Below are positions 44,528-57,124 of a stretch of DNA of 64,000 nt, piece after piece. This DNA is from Seiridium cupressi. Its lineage: Eukaryota > Ascomycota > Sordariomycetes > Amphisphaeriales > Sporocadaceae. Under the pieces are notes generated by a model. It was given only the letters and a program-made list of their open reading frames with translations, was not told the origin of the DNA and ran no database searches. The position numbers were made by a program, and so were the translations under genes. The stretch lies in contig JARVKI010000045.1 in NCBI GenBank assembly GCA_036674765.1, positions 186,001 to 250,000 of the forward strand, read 5' to 3'. How positions within the stretch are numbered: position 1 is the first letter of the stretch; every line of letters begins with the position of its first letter.

Positions 44528-46755
44528 TTATACTATAGTGAACGCCCTATCTAGTTCTGAACAAGGTTTGAAGACCTGATCAAACCAGCCGTCTAGCTGG
44601 TCGCGGTCTGGAAATGACATCTCCACGAGCCCAACACGCTCATATGTGACTTCGGTGTCTTCCTTGACGCGTTTCAAGGCAAGAAACGTAGCCGTAATTG
44701 TTCCCGCAGTCGACGCCAGCCGGATGATTTCGAGTAGTGAGATAGGGGCAAGCAAGCAGTGGCCATTATTTTCGGCAGCGAAAAAGTCCAACGATGTCTT
44801 CTCATACCTGAAATCAGGATGAAATGAGACCGTGTTGCTGCGCTTTTCTAGACCACGGACTGTGAACTCGCAAGGCTCGTGCTCGCGGTCTTCCCATTTC
44901 CCTGCAAACGAATCTACTTCAAGGATATGCCTGTTCTCAGTACCCTTGCTAGCTCTCTGCGACAGACAACCATAACAGATACGACGTATGTGCGCGTTCC
45001 CCAGGCTGGATCTCAGCCGTAAATAGGACGAGCCTGACTTAAGCTCGCCTGTTTCGTCAACGCCACGGGGCTCACACCTTACCTCGACTATCTTGCGTTG
45101 GAATAGCTGCATTGACGCTATGCCACCGGCTCTTCCATTGCCGAGAGATCCACTCAGGAACTTCACCCCGTTCGGGGCGTCAACGCTAGCCCAAGACCAT
45201 GAAGGTGCTCTCCAGTCCGGAGGACGAAGGCTCTTCAGATGATTATTGGTGACCCACAGCAACTCCTCTGCCAAGGTGTGTTCCCACAATCCAGCGAGGT
45301 ATCTACCTCGTTCGGAGCTTCTCATATCCTTAGCACAGCCAGATATCGCCGGCAACTTGTCTTTGGCTTTGGTAAGGCCGAGAGTGGTATACGTCATGAC
45401 TGCTGTCTGCCACGAACTGGATATGCGATTGCCGTTGGGACGGTGGTATCTCGACTTTGCTGCGAGCCGCTCCAGGAGATTCGTGCCAGGCGGCATGATC
45501 TTGTTGTTTCCGCACTCACAGGCCATTTCCTCCCGGCATTCTAGTTGCAACTCACCGCGATTGCAGTAGAGAAGGCGGCGTGAGAGCATTCGCTCCTGTT
45601 GTACCCAGCCACGAGTGAATAGAGGGTACAGCTCGGAAAACTCTCCGATCATTTCATCCCTCACTGCAATGTTAGTGTCGAGAATAGCACCGTATTTGAC
45701 ACGGAAGCACATATCTGCGTCGCCCTGCCGGAAGCACCCGCCTCGAAAATCAGAGGACGACGTAGCAGCCACGGTGATAAAAGAGTTTTGGTAGATTCCG
45801 GCCATCTTGGCAGACTCAATTTCCCAGTCCTCTGTGGAGTTTTGTATGATACACAGAGAGTCAATCCAGATATATCTCAGACCTAGTCTCCGGCATATTG
45901 TTATTGCGTCTCGAAATGTGGGAGGCAGCAGACCAAAGGGAATAGATTTGATATTGCTATCGAGATTTTCCATGGTGGTCGTGACTGGCATTGGATCCGG
46001 GCCCCAGCAATGAGACAAACAGGCGTATGTTCCTCTGACGTCTGCAGTGTCAGCAAACTGAAAAAGTCGAACACAGTCAAGTCCGTGATCTAGCATTTCT
46101 AGGTCGATGAGTCTCCGTGGGAGTGTCTCGTCCCGCCCAGGACGGCAAGTCGCATGCTCACGCTCACACTTTCCCACCATCTGACGCACCCGATCCATCG
46201 AAACGGGAGAAGACGTGTCGCCAGTGAGTACTCGACCTGAGCGCATGTATTTTATCTCCATGTTGCTCCCTGCAATACGGTTAGTTAAACCATCACCGCT
46301 TCGAATATATCTTGGATCGGCCACGAACCAATTGGACAGAACAGTTGGACTTTGTGAGACGTGTTATCATAGGTCAAGTGCAGGACGAAACTGCTATATC
46401 CGCCGGAGGACCCCGCCCACTCAAACACTGCGCTCCCTGCGTCCAGCGCACCTCGATCTGTCACCATCGCTTGCAAAAGCGACCGGAACAACAGGCATGA
46501 CATGCAGCCAGCAGTGGCAGAGTTGTCTAACTGCTGCAGGTTGAATAGCAACTCTTGGCGAGGCTGTGTTTTCCCTCTCATGGCTTTCCTTTCCTTGTAG
46601 CTCGACTTTGAGGCTACCTTACCCTGCCACCTGCGGCATGACAGTTGGCAATGCTCTATCCCACCCAATTCGAATATGTTGACCTGGGAAACGGCTGAGG
46701 GGCCCGTTGCCTCTAGAGAGAGGATATCATCCAAGGAGACTTGACAAACTTCCAT
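44528..46755 (-). CDS. HET-domain protein (heterokaryon incompatibility type)
   Basis: Exons 46755-46329 and 46269-44528 join in frame (G + GG gives Gly, LFCPIGSNMEIKY) to 722 residues. The HET domain follows in the second exon with its three blocks: TYACLSHCWG, IWIDSLCIIQNSTEDW, and TRGWVQQERMLSRRLLY. The N-terminal 150 residues hold a Cys-containing region (SATAGCMSCLLFRSLLQ) common before HET domains. A variable C-terminal half contains WRAPSWSWASVD. Such proteins trigger cell death after fusion of unlike strains; a role in non-self recognition here is inferred from the domain. It looks intact, in contrast to its dead neighbours. Confidence 0.9.
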
Positions 46756-47617
46756 CACGGATCAGGTACATGTAGGCTGACCAGCACAATTGCTCGAGAT
46801 TTGGACACCAGTGCGGGGCACCGTAACCCCAAGGTTGTGTTGAGCGACAAGTGACGAGTAATGGTCTAGTGGAACGTATAATGTTATGCTTAATCTTTTT
46901 TGGAGGTTGCATTGAATCGCGGCATAAATTCTCATCCAGTGTTGTATTTTTAGACCATATACAGCCCTGTTAATGCATCGTTGGTGCTGCATATAGTCAC
47001 ATGGGTAACTCGGCTCACATGCGAAAGGAATCCTGTAGTCTCCGCCCGGGCTGTCCCGCTGGATTATCTGGTTTGCCTGCAGACCATAGCGTGTTACGCT
47101 GGCTGGCTACGGTGTGTTGCACTGGGTCAGTGCTGCAAGGGGGAATGGTTGATAAGGCCTAATGTATGGTGATTACCCATTTCATGCTCAGTTAAGGTTG
47201 GGCTAGCGCTGACGGGCTGCCATGTGTCCGGCTTTATGAGTGGCAGCACGTATTCAGCTGCGACGCAGAGTAAGCCGGCATGCTGTTCACCAAGTAGACT
47301 AGTGGCCAGCAATACTACGATTGCTGCTACGAAACCATGCGCTGATCCTGCAGCCTACCACTACGCTGCATGAGAAGGCCGCTGTCGCTTATCTTTGTGC
47401 AACCAACGTAATACCAAACAGCGGTAACAAGTGGGCGATGTACGCGACCTCTAAGCCTTACATACCGGTACACCTTCATTTGCCCGGGGTCATAAAAGCA
47501 ATAAACTCAGCACCTTATTGCCGATGGACGGTTCAACACGGCTAGCAAACTGTCAAGGTAGAGTTCTTGATTGCGCTATTGTCAGCCTCGAGCTGCTGAT
47601 GCTCAAAAGTGTCTAAA
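46756..47617. other. divergent promoter region
   Basis: This stretch separates the HET gene (minus) from the rhodopsin-fold gene (plus). Several short open frames, none supported. Confidence 0.4.
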
Positions 47618-49039
47618 ATGTGTACCACTCCCACGGCAGAGCAGATGCATTATATGGAAGACCACGTCAACGAGGCATCAGTTCCATCTATCTACATATC
47701 CAGCGGGATCCTTGCTGGTGCCTCCACCATCGCAATAATCTTGAGGTTTCTCGCTCGCCGTATGAGCAGATCATGCCTTGGCAAGGATGATTACACTATT
47801 TTTATTGGCTATGTAAGTACATGGTACGCTGTTAGCATGAGCTGGGGATGCTGCTTACCTATCTAGATCTTTCATGTGCTATATTCTGCGGGAAACGCTT
47901 ATATGACCCGTTATGGACATGGTCGGCATGGGTTTTTCACCACAGACCCGAAACCATTGGTGATAGTAGGTCCCAAGTTTCTGAGCTGCCCACAGACATA
48001 CCTAAATCGTCATAGGGTGCGATCACCATAGCTTCCACATACTACTTCGGGATAGCTTTAGTTAAATATTCGAGTAAGTCGTCCCTCGATGGTAGTTTGA
48101 CTTCTATGGTGTCTTAATTTGTCTTTGCAAATATCGAAACCTTGTAAATTATGAGCGAGAGCAATCATCACCACCTATGAGAGGCTTAAGTCACTCGCTG
48201 ACTTGGAATCTCGTAGTCCTGTTCCTGTACCACCGAATATTTTCCGGGAAAACTTTCAGAAATGCTCTCTTGGTCACCGCGGCACTCATCACAGCGTGGT
48301 TCGTTCCTACATTCGTGATCGGGGTTTCCATGTACCTTCCCATCGAACCGAAGTGGGACTCTTCAGTGAACGGGACATGCATCGAGTACGGGAAGGCTAT
48401 GGTGGCTATGGGTGTGATCAACATCATGATCGACTTTCTGGTCTTGGCTATTCCAATGCCTATACTCTGGAAGTGCAAACGACTACCCGGCGGAAAACTC
48501 TTCTTTCGGGGCGCGTTTGCCACTGGTGGGATGTAAGTTGCTCAATCGTGATAATGGGAGACATACTCATGCTGATTTATATCAAAGTGCCTGTGTTGTG
48601 AGTATTGCCCGTTTGACCTACGCGAGCGCTGCCTTGACATCATACGATCCAAGCTGTGAGTAACCAAGACGTCTTTTACCCTGTACGACATGCACAGGGA
48701 TATCCTGCTGACAGCTTAGGGGACTTTACCTTGCCGGGAATACTAGCGGGCCTGGAGCTATGTACAGGCATCGTAGCCTGCTGCTCAATCATATATGGAC
48801 CGCTTGTAGAAAGAGCTTTTGGATCTTCCTCAGAAGTAACCATTAGCGCGAGTGCCTTGCAACATGGTTGGAACAAAATTAGTATACGGAATGATATTAC
48901 GGTCGCTGCAGAGTCTCAAACCAACTCATCACCGCGAACCAACACAGACGAGGAAAACCAAGAGTGGGAATTGAGGATCAAAGGCCTAGATAGAAGATGG
49001 ACACAAAGATATCCCACAAATCCAGGCATTGGCTTTTAA
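47618..49039 (+). CDS. rhodopsin-fold integral membrane protein (SAT4/PTH11-like family)
   Basis: Six exons, 47618-47812, 47867-47965, 48016-48073, 48217-48532, 48588-48655 and 48720-49039, keep frame throughout and give 351 residues. The ATG at 47618 gives MCTTPTAEQMHYM; an upstream GTG is not needed. Seven helices are expected: helix 1 ISSGILAGASTIAIILRFLA, the conserved LGKDDYTIFIGY, then FGIALVKYSILFLYHRIFS, ALLVTAALITAWFVPTFVIG, the GTCIEYG loop, INIMIDFLVLAIPMPILW, and SYDPSWDFTLPGILAGLELC. This is the Fung_rhodopsin family, which lacks the CFEM domain here. A charged tail follows. Relatives act as receptors in appressorium formation or remain unstudied. Confidence 0.85.
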
Positions 49040-49363
49040 GACTCATAGAGCCGCCCTAGTCAATGACTTGGAGTCGTTGAGAGTCAGGGGAATCACTCCC
49101 GAGACTGAGCGTGTATCTACTAGGCAGCGGTTCGTTTGCTTTGGTATCAGAGAGACACAAGCTGCAGTCAGTGGACTAGTATTGCACAGATGCCCCCTTT
49201 TCACAGGATAATAACACTTGACATAAACAAATGCACTTATCGAGACTATCGTTATCTATCCTTGGCTATGAGACATAGACTAGTATACAGGGAACCTTCG
49301 ACGTCCTAGCAGATGATAACTTAGATTAGTTATGACCCACCTCATGGTACGATTTCGTTCCAA

Positions 49364-51863
49364 TCATAAAGGTGCAAACATCGAGTTCGCCCCGTCCATG
49401 TCATCGAGTTGAAAAGCAAAGTCGAAATCCATCTCGCCTTCGATGAGGTTGAGAGGTCCCCAATAGTGGTTGAGATGGAGCATCGCCTCGTTGGCGTCTA
49501 CTGTGGCAGTTACCATTGGCGGTGTCTCCGTCGAGTATTTCCTTCTGGCTTTATCGATAGCTCCCTGCATCAACCTGGCAGCTTTGAGAGCAACGACACA
49601 TTCGTCCATGGTCTCAAGAATCTCAATTGCCATCGCCACCATCCGCAGTAAAGGTTCCATCTCGGCCTCGGACGCCTCCTTCATGACGTACACGAGAATA
49701 ACAGACGCTGCGAACACAGTATATGTTGTATTGTAGTACCTGAAGGTCGTCAGTGATGCTCATCACTAACAGGCCGTAACGCGATTGGGTTTTCTCACCA
49801 TGTACGGAAGAAGTCATGGTGTTGATAGGTCACATAAATGGTGTCAATCGTCTGCTTCGCAGAATCTAGGCACTTTTGAACGCCTTCACGAATCCCAGGT
49901 AATGTGCTTCGCTCGTTTGATGTTGATGTGAGCAGTAGTGACCCAAAAGTGAGTATCCTAAGATTATTATATCCTAGAATATCAAGGTCAGTGCAAGGTG
50001 TTATAGAAGAAGTGGTACTTACGTATTCCCAAGACCAACCTCTGTCGCTTCGCCCACTGGGGATCGCGCACACTCTTTAACGAGACCGGTTCGCCGGTAG
50101 CTTGCCTTGGTCTTATGGCTTCTGGAAGTCCTTCTATCCACTTGTCCAAATCTTGCTCTAGACGATATGCAAGAGCAACGGTTCGCGGAGTGATTGTTTC
50201 CGGTAAATAAATATCGAGGCAAATACTCCTTGTTATCCTTGATAGGTCGACCATTGATTTGATGATGGCGCACTGGGGCGGGTCGAAGCGATCGTCTGGC
50301 GAGGATCCCGAGCTCTCGTTGCCAATGAGAGGGAAGCTCCGATTGTGGTATAAATCAGCGCCAAGTGTATCAGGTCTGCCCATGGCGAAAGACATCTCAC
50401 TAAGGCTGCGGTTAATGATCATGATCCCAGGAGTATTGGGTCGAGATACTCACGTTTCGAGCGAGTATAACCCCCTACCTCTTCCATCAGCAGTGAATCA
50501 AAAGTTATTCTCTTGGCAACTTACCACCATGTTCTTGCTTCGGCTCTCAATTGGGATATGGGCTTTTTCGATTGGGGATTCGGCTCTCTGTTGATACCCA
50601 TCGCCAAAGCTGTCCGTACGGCTAGGCCGACATACATATAAGACCCTTTGTAAATCAGCCCCGATTCTCAATCAGCCGGAGCGAGATGTTCATGCGGACT
50701 CACAATGGGCATTGAGCTCATTCTGACATATCTTGGACTGATTGCTGATGTTAGGAGCCCGTGGCTCGGAAACAGATGCAATGGAGATAGTAGCTTACCA
50801 GCATGAAATAACATTGCACCATATCCAGGTCTGTCACCATGCCTAGTCTGTGGCACCGCGATATTGCTTCATCGAAGAATGTCCTGCTCCACTGAAGACT
50901 AGTGACTCCTCCGATGGGATCCTCTTCCCTGGGTCCCACCAAAGCCCCTAGTGAAAGGATGCTATAATACAGCGCTGCGAAGCTCGAGGTATGCAAGGGA
51001 TCGCCTTCTTGCGACCAGAGCTTCTCGCATCGCGACAAGAACTCGGCTTTGTCCAAGAATGGATGCACATAGTGTATGCTTGTAAAATAGTTCATGATAA
51101 AGTTGCGACACTGTGGATAATGCGTCACCCGTCCGGGACGTTGAGCTCCGAGTGCTCCGTCGACGGCAGGTGAGAAGGCATGATTATGCAGGTTTGACAC
51201 TAGGGCCTCTCCATCTTGGTCTTCTGAAGACTCCTCGGCAGCGTCTCCCGCTCTCTGAACATGCGACAAGAGGGCTACTGATGACGAGCTTCCGTAGAAC
51301 TCAACGTTCCGCGTGTGCCGGTTGACGCCAGATACTTCTTGTCCCGCCGCCTGCCTCAATCGTGCGGATGCAGGGGAGTCAGCACCGTAGCTGCTCGACG
51401 GATGTCTGTCGGTGTCCCTATAGACTGGACTGGCAGCAGGTCCCTCATTGATGGGAAGAGGCGTAGCATGAGGAGCCGATTGGCCAGCTTTCGCCTGAGC
51501 CTCGAATGCGGAGAGGCGTTTCACTTGCTCTTCAAGTTGCCGCACATAGCTGTGAATTGGTTTAGTCAGGACGCATAGCCAACATGGAGGCGATGACTAG
51601 CCACTCACTCGGGTGTGAAGAGCCTCCTGCCAGCATCCTGACCTCTGTAAACGCATTCGATGTTGTGATCTGCGGAAGGTCAGAACGAAGGTTCACGGAA
51701 AGACGGGACGGGGTAGGAACCAACTCCGGCAGTATGTGCATGGGTATAAGTCGTCGCACTTGTTCTTCTTGATCCTACAAGCATCACAAGCCCGCGCCGC
51801 CCGGGGCCGCCGGACTTTACTGCCAGAGTTTTGGACGGGCGGACGGGGGCCAGCACGGTCCAT
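49364..51863 (-). CDS. Zn(II)2Cys6 fungal-specific transcription factor
   Basis: The ATG at 51863 gives MDRAGPRPPVQNSGSKVRRP and then the binuclear cluster CDACRIKKNKCDDLYPCTYC, spliced to RNHNIECVYR, with spacing CX2CX6CX5CX2CX6C. A linker and a leucine/charged coiled region follow (YVRQLEEQVKRLSAFEAQ). The regulatory domain contains FIMNYFTSIHYVHPFLDKAEF and SILSLGALVG, and continues over several exons through LPEAIRPRQA to the C-terminal acidic FDFAFQLDDMDG. It should bind CGG half-sites as a dimer. It is the nearest regulator to the MFS, monooxygenase, esterase and bicupin genes. A CGG-N5-CCG site lies 66 bp upstream of its start, which would fit autoregulation. I did not verify every intron in the C-terminal half. 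Confidence 0.87.
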
Positions 51864-51928
51864 TGCGTGGCAATAGGCGGAGATTCAGGGCCGGCAGAGT
51901 GGGCTACTCAGATGAGTCTGATGTTAAT

Positions 51929-51940
51929 CGGAAGTTCCGG
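51929..51940. promoter_or_regulatory. CGG-N5-CCG site upstream of the regulator
   Basis: CGGAAGTTCCGG, preceded by T. It matches the 13-nt palindromes at 56856 and 60906 at 10 of 13 positions and lies about 66 bp before the regulator's ATG. CGG triplets in inverted orientation are the usual target of Zn2Cys6 dimers. Confidence 0.35.
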
Positions 51941-52480
51941 CTCTCCATGGCGGTGTTGACAGGCGGATGGGGTGTTGGCGGCCGAGATCAGGGTGTCCGT
52001 ACCAGATTACCATTCTCCATGCATGGCCTGAAGAAGAGTCTCGACGCGCATTCCATCACGTGGCGAGGGGAGATGGAGACCATGTGGGGAAACCCTGCAG
52101 GTGCCCTGACTGCGGAGTGCCCTAAACTTGGCAGCGAAACCGAGGCCGTTCCGCGTCTTGGCCCCAGTGTGCCGCGGGCTGCTTGTGCTACGCTGTACGC
52201 TGCGACAACGCCTACAGCCAGCAGTATCACCACACGAATATAGCATCGGCACCGGTTGCATCGGCGAGATCGTAAGCATTAACCAATTCGAACAAAGCAG
52301 AACAAACCAATCGAGATACATTCCCTTTTGAACAACTGATCGCGCAAGAGTCGACCTGGAAGAGTGAAGAGAGTCGCAAGGGTCACGAGTGGTGCGAGAC
52401 ATGCGCAAATGGAGGACTCAACATAGCGATTCCTGATGGCTCACTCGACGGTATCTAATTCAAGTCCTAGACCACGAGTA

Positions 52481-54125
52481 TCAAAGCACATAGCGGAAAC
52501 ACATGTTCTCCTTGTCCGTGAGATCTAAGAACTCGACATTCTCTGCCCCCATCACGCCTCGCTGGGCCAATTGCTGTTGGAGCTTGTCGCGTCGAGCATT
52601 TTCCCATCTGTTCAGACTGTACAGTACCCCAAGGATAAGAACCGAAGCTGTCCAAAGGCCTACAGTCGCATATTTCGCATTGTAGTAGTAAGGCGCATCG
52701 CGAAACATCTGTGGCCCAACCAGATACGCCACGGCCATAGCCATGAACAAAATCACGTTGGTCGTCATCTTCTTGGTCGTACCCAGCACGTTTGATGCCA
52801 CGGTGGCAAGCGTCAGGTAGTACCCAATGGCACAGCCACCGCCAAGGAGGAAGTATGCGGCAAGCTGTCCAGCACGTTCGTACAGAGGCCCGACATTGGC
52901 TAGTCCGATGAGCAGTGCTGCAGAAAAAAGACAGAGCAATTGCATCCCCAGTGCTGTGAGGCTGCGTTGTTGGATCCTGTCGGCGATGAAGCCGGCTGAG
53001 ATCTGAAAGACAATCTGCAATGCGCCGCCGGGCATACCGAGGAGCAGCGTCTGTTTGCTGTCGAAGTTGAGGGACTTGATCAGCAGACTGGACAGCAAGC
53101 TCAATCCGGCAGCGGGCATCTGCGATGTCAGCACGAATGTCACGTAGAGCCAGGTACGAACGTCCAAGAACGCCTCCCGGACCTGATACCACTTGAATTC
53201 ACGTGAACCAATGCCTTGATGGTTTTCGCGCAACCGTTCGACAGCAAGGACCTTCTCCTCCTCGGTGAAGAAACGAGCTTCGACCAAACTCGGCGCCACT
53301 AGCAGAAACATGGCAGCGCCGTAGACTATGGATGCACAGCCGAGGCAGAGCGCCATAATCTTCCACGATGGCAGAGCAATGTGAACACCTGCCTCTACTC
53401 CTGAAAGACAACCATACGCGATCAAAGCGCCTATCATCGTCGCGAGGCCATTGCATGAACTCCAAATAGAAACGCGGGCGCCGTGCTCATCTTTGCGGTA
53501 CCAGCGAGCGGTCAAGAGGACGAACCCGCAATTGATCACTGACTCGAGGCTCCCCAAGAAGGCGCGCTGAATCATGAGCCCCGTAAAGTCGTTGCAGAGA
53601 GTCATGAATGCGAGCACGAAGCCCCATGCCATCATGTTCGCAGCGATGTACTTCGATGGGGCAAAAATCTGGAACATGCGATTGTGGAAAGGCAGCGCAA
53701 CCATGTAGCCCAGATAATAGATGCTTCCCAGCCACGTGAATTGACCTGTAGTCAGGTTCGCATCTGTCATTATGCCCATGACAGAGGAATAGCTGAGACT
53801 ATCATAGATCGCAGTCAGCAATTTCTCTGTTTCCAGATATACTAAGACATCGCAGCAACAATACTCACACTCCCTTGTCAAGATACTGAAGGATATATAG
53901 CCCACATAGCCAAGGCAAAACATTTCTATCAATCTTTCTCAGCAGTCTTCGATCGGTGGTATCATCCAAAACTATGGCACCTGGATGGTCAGCATATGCG
54001 AGTAAAGCGTCGGCACCCTTGGTGGCATATTTCTCTCCCGCGACATCGGGGGCATTTGGCAAAGCAGCTGCGGCTATGCCAACTCCACCCCATGACTTGG
54101 TCTTTTCTGCCTCGGAGTTCGTCAT
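52481..54125 (-). CDS. MFS transporter, allantoate permease (Dal5-like) family
   Basis: Exons 54125-53869 and 53798-52481 join in frame (GT + T gives Val, YLDKGVLSYSSVMG) to 524 residues. The ATG at 54125 begins MTNSEAEKTKSWGG. The hallmark RRLLRKIDRNVLPWLCGLYI precedes helix 1, and twelve helices are expected. Family features are FTWLGSIYYLGYM, the R-A-LG-E loop as QRAFLGSLESVINCGF, and the C-terminal FLDLTDKENMCFRYVL. Members take up allantoate, nicotinate, dipeptides and other small organic anions, including aromatic acids. It is transcribed in the same direction as the regulator with about 620 bp between. Uptake of the pathway substrate is a reasonable inference. Confidence 0.9.
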
Positions 54126-56855
54126 GATGCTACACTTCGGAGGCTCTTTGAGTCCAATGAACGACACCCAGGCCGGATCAAGAGTAAATTCAAAGGGTGA
54201 ATCGGGGGAAGTCACAACGCTGGAATTGGGCAACGTTCCTTCACTATCATGGCCAGATTCTGACGATCGGGATACTAGGGCGATAACGACAACGGTGACG
54301 CGCTTCCGACGGATTGTGAGCAGCCAATGAGCACCTCTCCACTGACAGGGTTCACCACTCTATCCCTCCAATGTGTCTGCCTTGGTCCACAGCGGGAATT
54401 GAAATGCTTATCACGCAACATTGAAAGCTTGCGCAAAGCTTAGGAGCACAGTGCAGACCCTCTGGCGGGATCGGATGAGGGCGGCCGAATCGACCAGACC
54501 CTCTTGTGGCAATCACTGTCCCCGCCGATGGACCGCAGGGACGGATAAGTCTCTCCAGAGTCATGTACCGACCTCAGGTATCACGAATTCACCTCGCATA
54601 TGTAACTAAATCGTTTCGTCCCGACTACGCCCCGATTCAATCAATTGCACATGTCCTCTTCGAACCACTATGAGCTTCGTATTCATTGGAGAAGCCTGTT
54701 GACAGACCTCGTCTTTGCGACGTCATCTCAAGAGCTATAAGGTATCGCATTTACCATGTTAGACGGCCCAGAAACACATTAAATCGTTATTAGAAGATCG
54801 TGCAGCTCGAGTGTCTCCAGAAGGCCCCCAGACATGGCAGTATGAGAACCAGTAGTCCAAATTTTGGCGTGTCCTGTGTTTCCCAATGCAAGATTAGACG
54901 GTGAAATATTTTGTCTTCACACAGATACCAGTTCGTGTCCATACCAAAGAGCTGTATACCTGCCGTCCCCAAAGCTCACGGACAAACGTCCTTCTCGTGG
55001 CTCCTTTCCATGTATCCACCTGGTAAACTATCATTGAAGTTATCAAGCGCCGTATGTAACCTGATAGTCATGTCCTCTGGCCAACGTAGACGCCATGCCT
55101 CACGAGGGAGTCACTTAGGACCTTGCTCTTATTACCGTGCTCAGGCCTTCCCTTCTGAACCTTGTCAGGAAGGCTGAACGAGCTCTGACCTTTTTCATGG
55201 TGCTCTTCTTTTCGGTTTAAGCATTGCACTACGTCAGCCAGTCATCCGATCTACCCTCCCGGCAACATTCATCCTGATTTGCCTGGTGCAGCTTTCGCCC
55301 CTTCGTCCGGAGAATATTCGCAAATTTGCAAAGTCGTATATGATTTAGCAGAGGTTATTGTTTGACTGAAGATCCTACACCTGTGAGCTCTCATTGAGTG
55401 TAATCCTCCTAAGATTGTGAATGAGCTTGTTATACTGGTAGTTAGCGATGACCATCTCTGGGTTCAGCCCATTCATGGCGGCAGCTCGAGACGGTCATTC
55501 GATCGAGCGCGAGATGGTAGCATGAAGAAGACAGGCAGAAAGGGAGTTGGCAATAAAGTAATAATAGAATATCAACGTGGGGTACTATGCGTGCAGCGCC
55601 TCTCAGAGATTCCCTGTAAGCTGCCACAAACGGCGTCTGCATAGCCAGGATCATGTGAAAGATCCAATAAATGGCATGGCGCGATTGGTTCAGCTTGTTG
55701 GGACCAACCTTGGATATGGTTGCTGGGGGAAATTCTCTTTGCAGTTTTTAAATCTTGAGAAGCTATCAGTTCTCACCAGCCGCCAATTGATCTGCCTAAG
55801 GTCGTTTGTGTGGTGTAACTTGTTGAGATGGAACGAAGGTTGTAAGGTGAATTAAGTGATTGATAGTATCAAAGGGTGCCAGAGGCAGGATGAGGTAGCT
55901 AGTCTATATGTAATGGCTGAGAAGCCCGATAATCCAGTTGGCTGGAGCCCCTATTCTGACATAACTGGCAAAGTCAAACTGGTTATTCTAGTACCTGGAG
56001 TTCGATCTTGGGGAACGACTGACTTTTTTGATATCTTTTCCCACTTTCTTTTTTCGTCCTCCATATCTTTGATGTGACCTCCAAATTTACGGTGGCCCAT
56101 ATTCATGGATATAACGAGAAGCTCACAATAGTGGTCTTATCAAAACCGACGCTCTCAGAATAATACGGGCATGCATATTTGTTACGAGTAGTGGCTGCGC
56201 GACGGGCACTGCTGTCTTCATGGATTCTGAAGCCCGGGCAGCTTTCATCAAGATCCTGATGGGTCCGTTATGTGGCGTAACTGACAAAAAGAGTAAAAAC
56301 AAATCGGTAAATCTAGTACCGAGAGTGACTACAGGAAAACATTGCCTTTTTATTTATTCTTGTTCTTATTGTACGTCAACTCGACGCCCTCACTTGAGTC
56401 GAGGCTGTTTTTATTTGAACACGTGGCAGAGTTTTCGCTTTAAGGTTCGTAGATGAATCTACCTAGTTAGCAATCTGTAGTACATTCAGGCCTGGTTGCT
56501 CGTTAATCGCTGGATCAGTGACGCTTAGGCGGGTCTGGGCTCTTGATGTGTTGAGCCACTTACGAAAATATGATACATTCGGTAACCTTCCTCCGCGTCC
56601 CTAAGACTTCCATTTTGAGATGATATACTCAGGCCACCATTTTGCAGATCGGTGGCTGCATGAGTGGCAGGCTACTTGTATCCACTCATTCACTGCTGCA
56701 GGGATTCACCTCCACGTCGGGGCATTTCGAGGTCCGGCACAGGCGCCATCAGAAGCCGTGGCATTTCCCACATGCCGCCAAACGACACGCCAGAAGCTAA
56801 GCATAAGACACGCATTAATGGATGATTGAGACTCGATGAGGAAGTCCAGACTCGT
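54126..56855. other. 2.7-kb region without a supported gene
   Basis: This lies between the MFS gene (minus) and the monooxygenase gene (plus), so both promoters are here. Open frames are under 125 codons and show no motifs. Several scattered CGG triplets lie in 54260-54540, two pairs with N10 spacing, of unknown meaning. I see no mobile element. Confidence 0.4.
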
Positions 56856-56868
56856 CCGGAATTGCCGG
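56856..56868. promoter_or_regulatory. palindromic CCGG-AATTG-CCGG site upstream of the monooxygenase
   Basis: CCGGAATTGCCGG, about 257 bp before the ATG at 57125. Its reverse complement, CCGGCAATTCCGG, differs from the site at 60906 at one base only. Confidence 0.45.
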
Positions 56869-57124
56869 TCGCAGGAATGACAAAAGGCTGGCACGGGATT
56901 TCCGGGCCTCCTACCCCAACTTCCCAGGAAGCATTCGTGGATCTCATTTATTTCCCCAAATCACTAAGGAACCTGGGGTTGAGTGGGGGTTCGACGCAGC
57001 AATCCTGGGGACTTTGCAGGAGCGCTTTTTAATCTACATTAGCTATCGCACGTCGACTCACTCTACAGCAACTGTGGCCACCACAAGCTCGCCTCGACCA
57101 AACACCTCTTCTCTTCTCTAAGCC

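Noticed and set aside
51988..52408. Overlapping minus-strand frames between regulator and transporter
   Set aside because: The hydrophobic start looked like a signal peptide, but the rest is not protein-like and the plus strand is equally open.
54260..54540. CGG-N10-CCG pairs upstream of the MFS gene
   Set aside because: Spacing differs from the clustered N5 palindromes and such pairs are expected by chance in GC-rich DNA.
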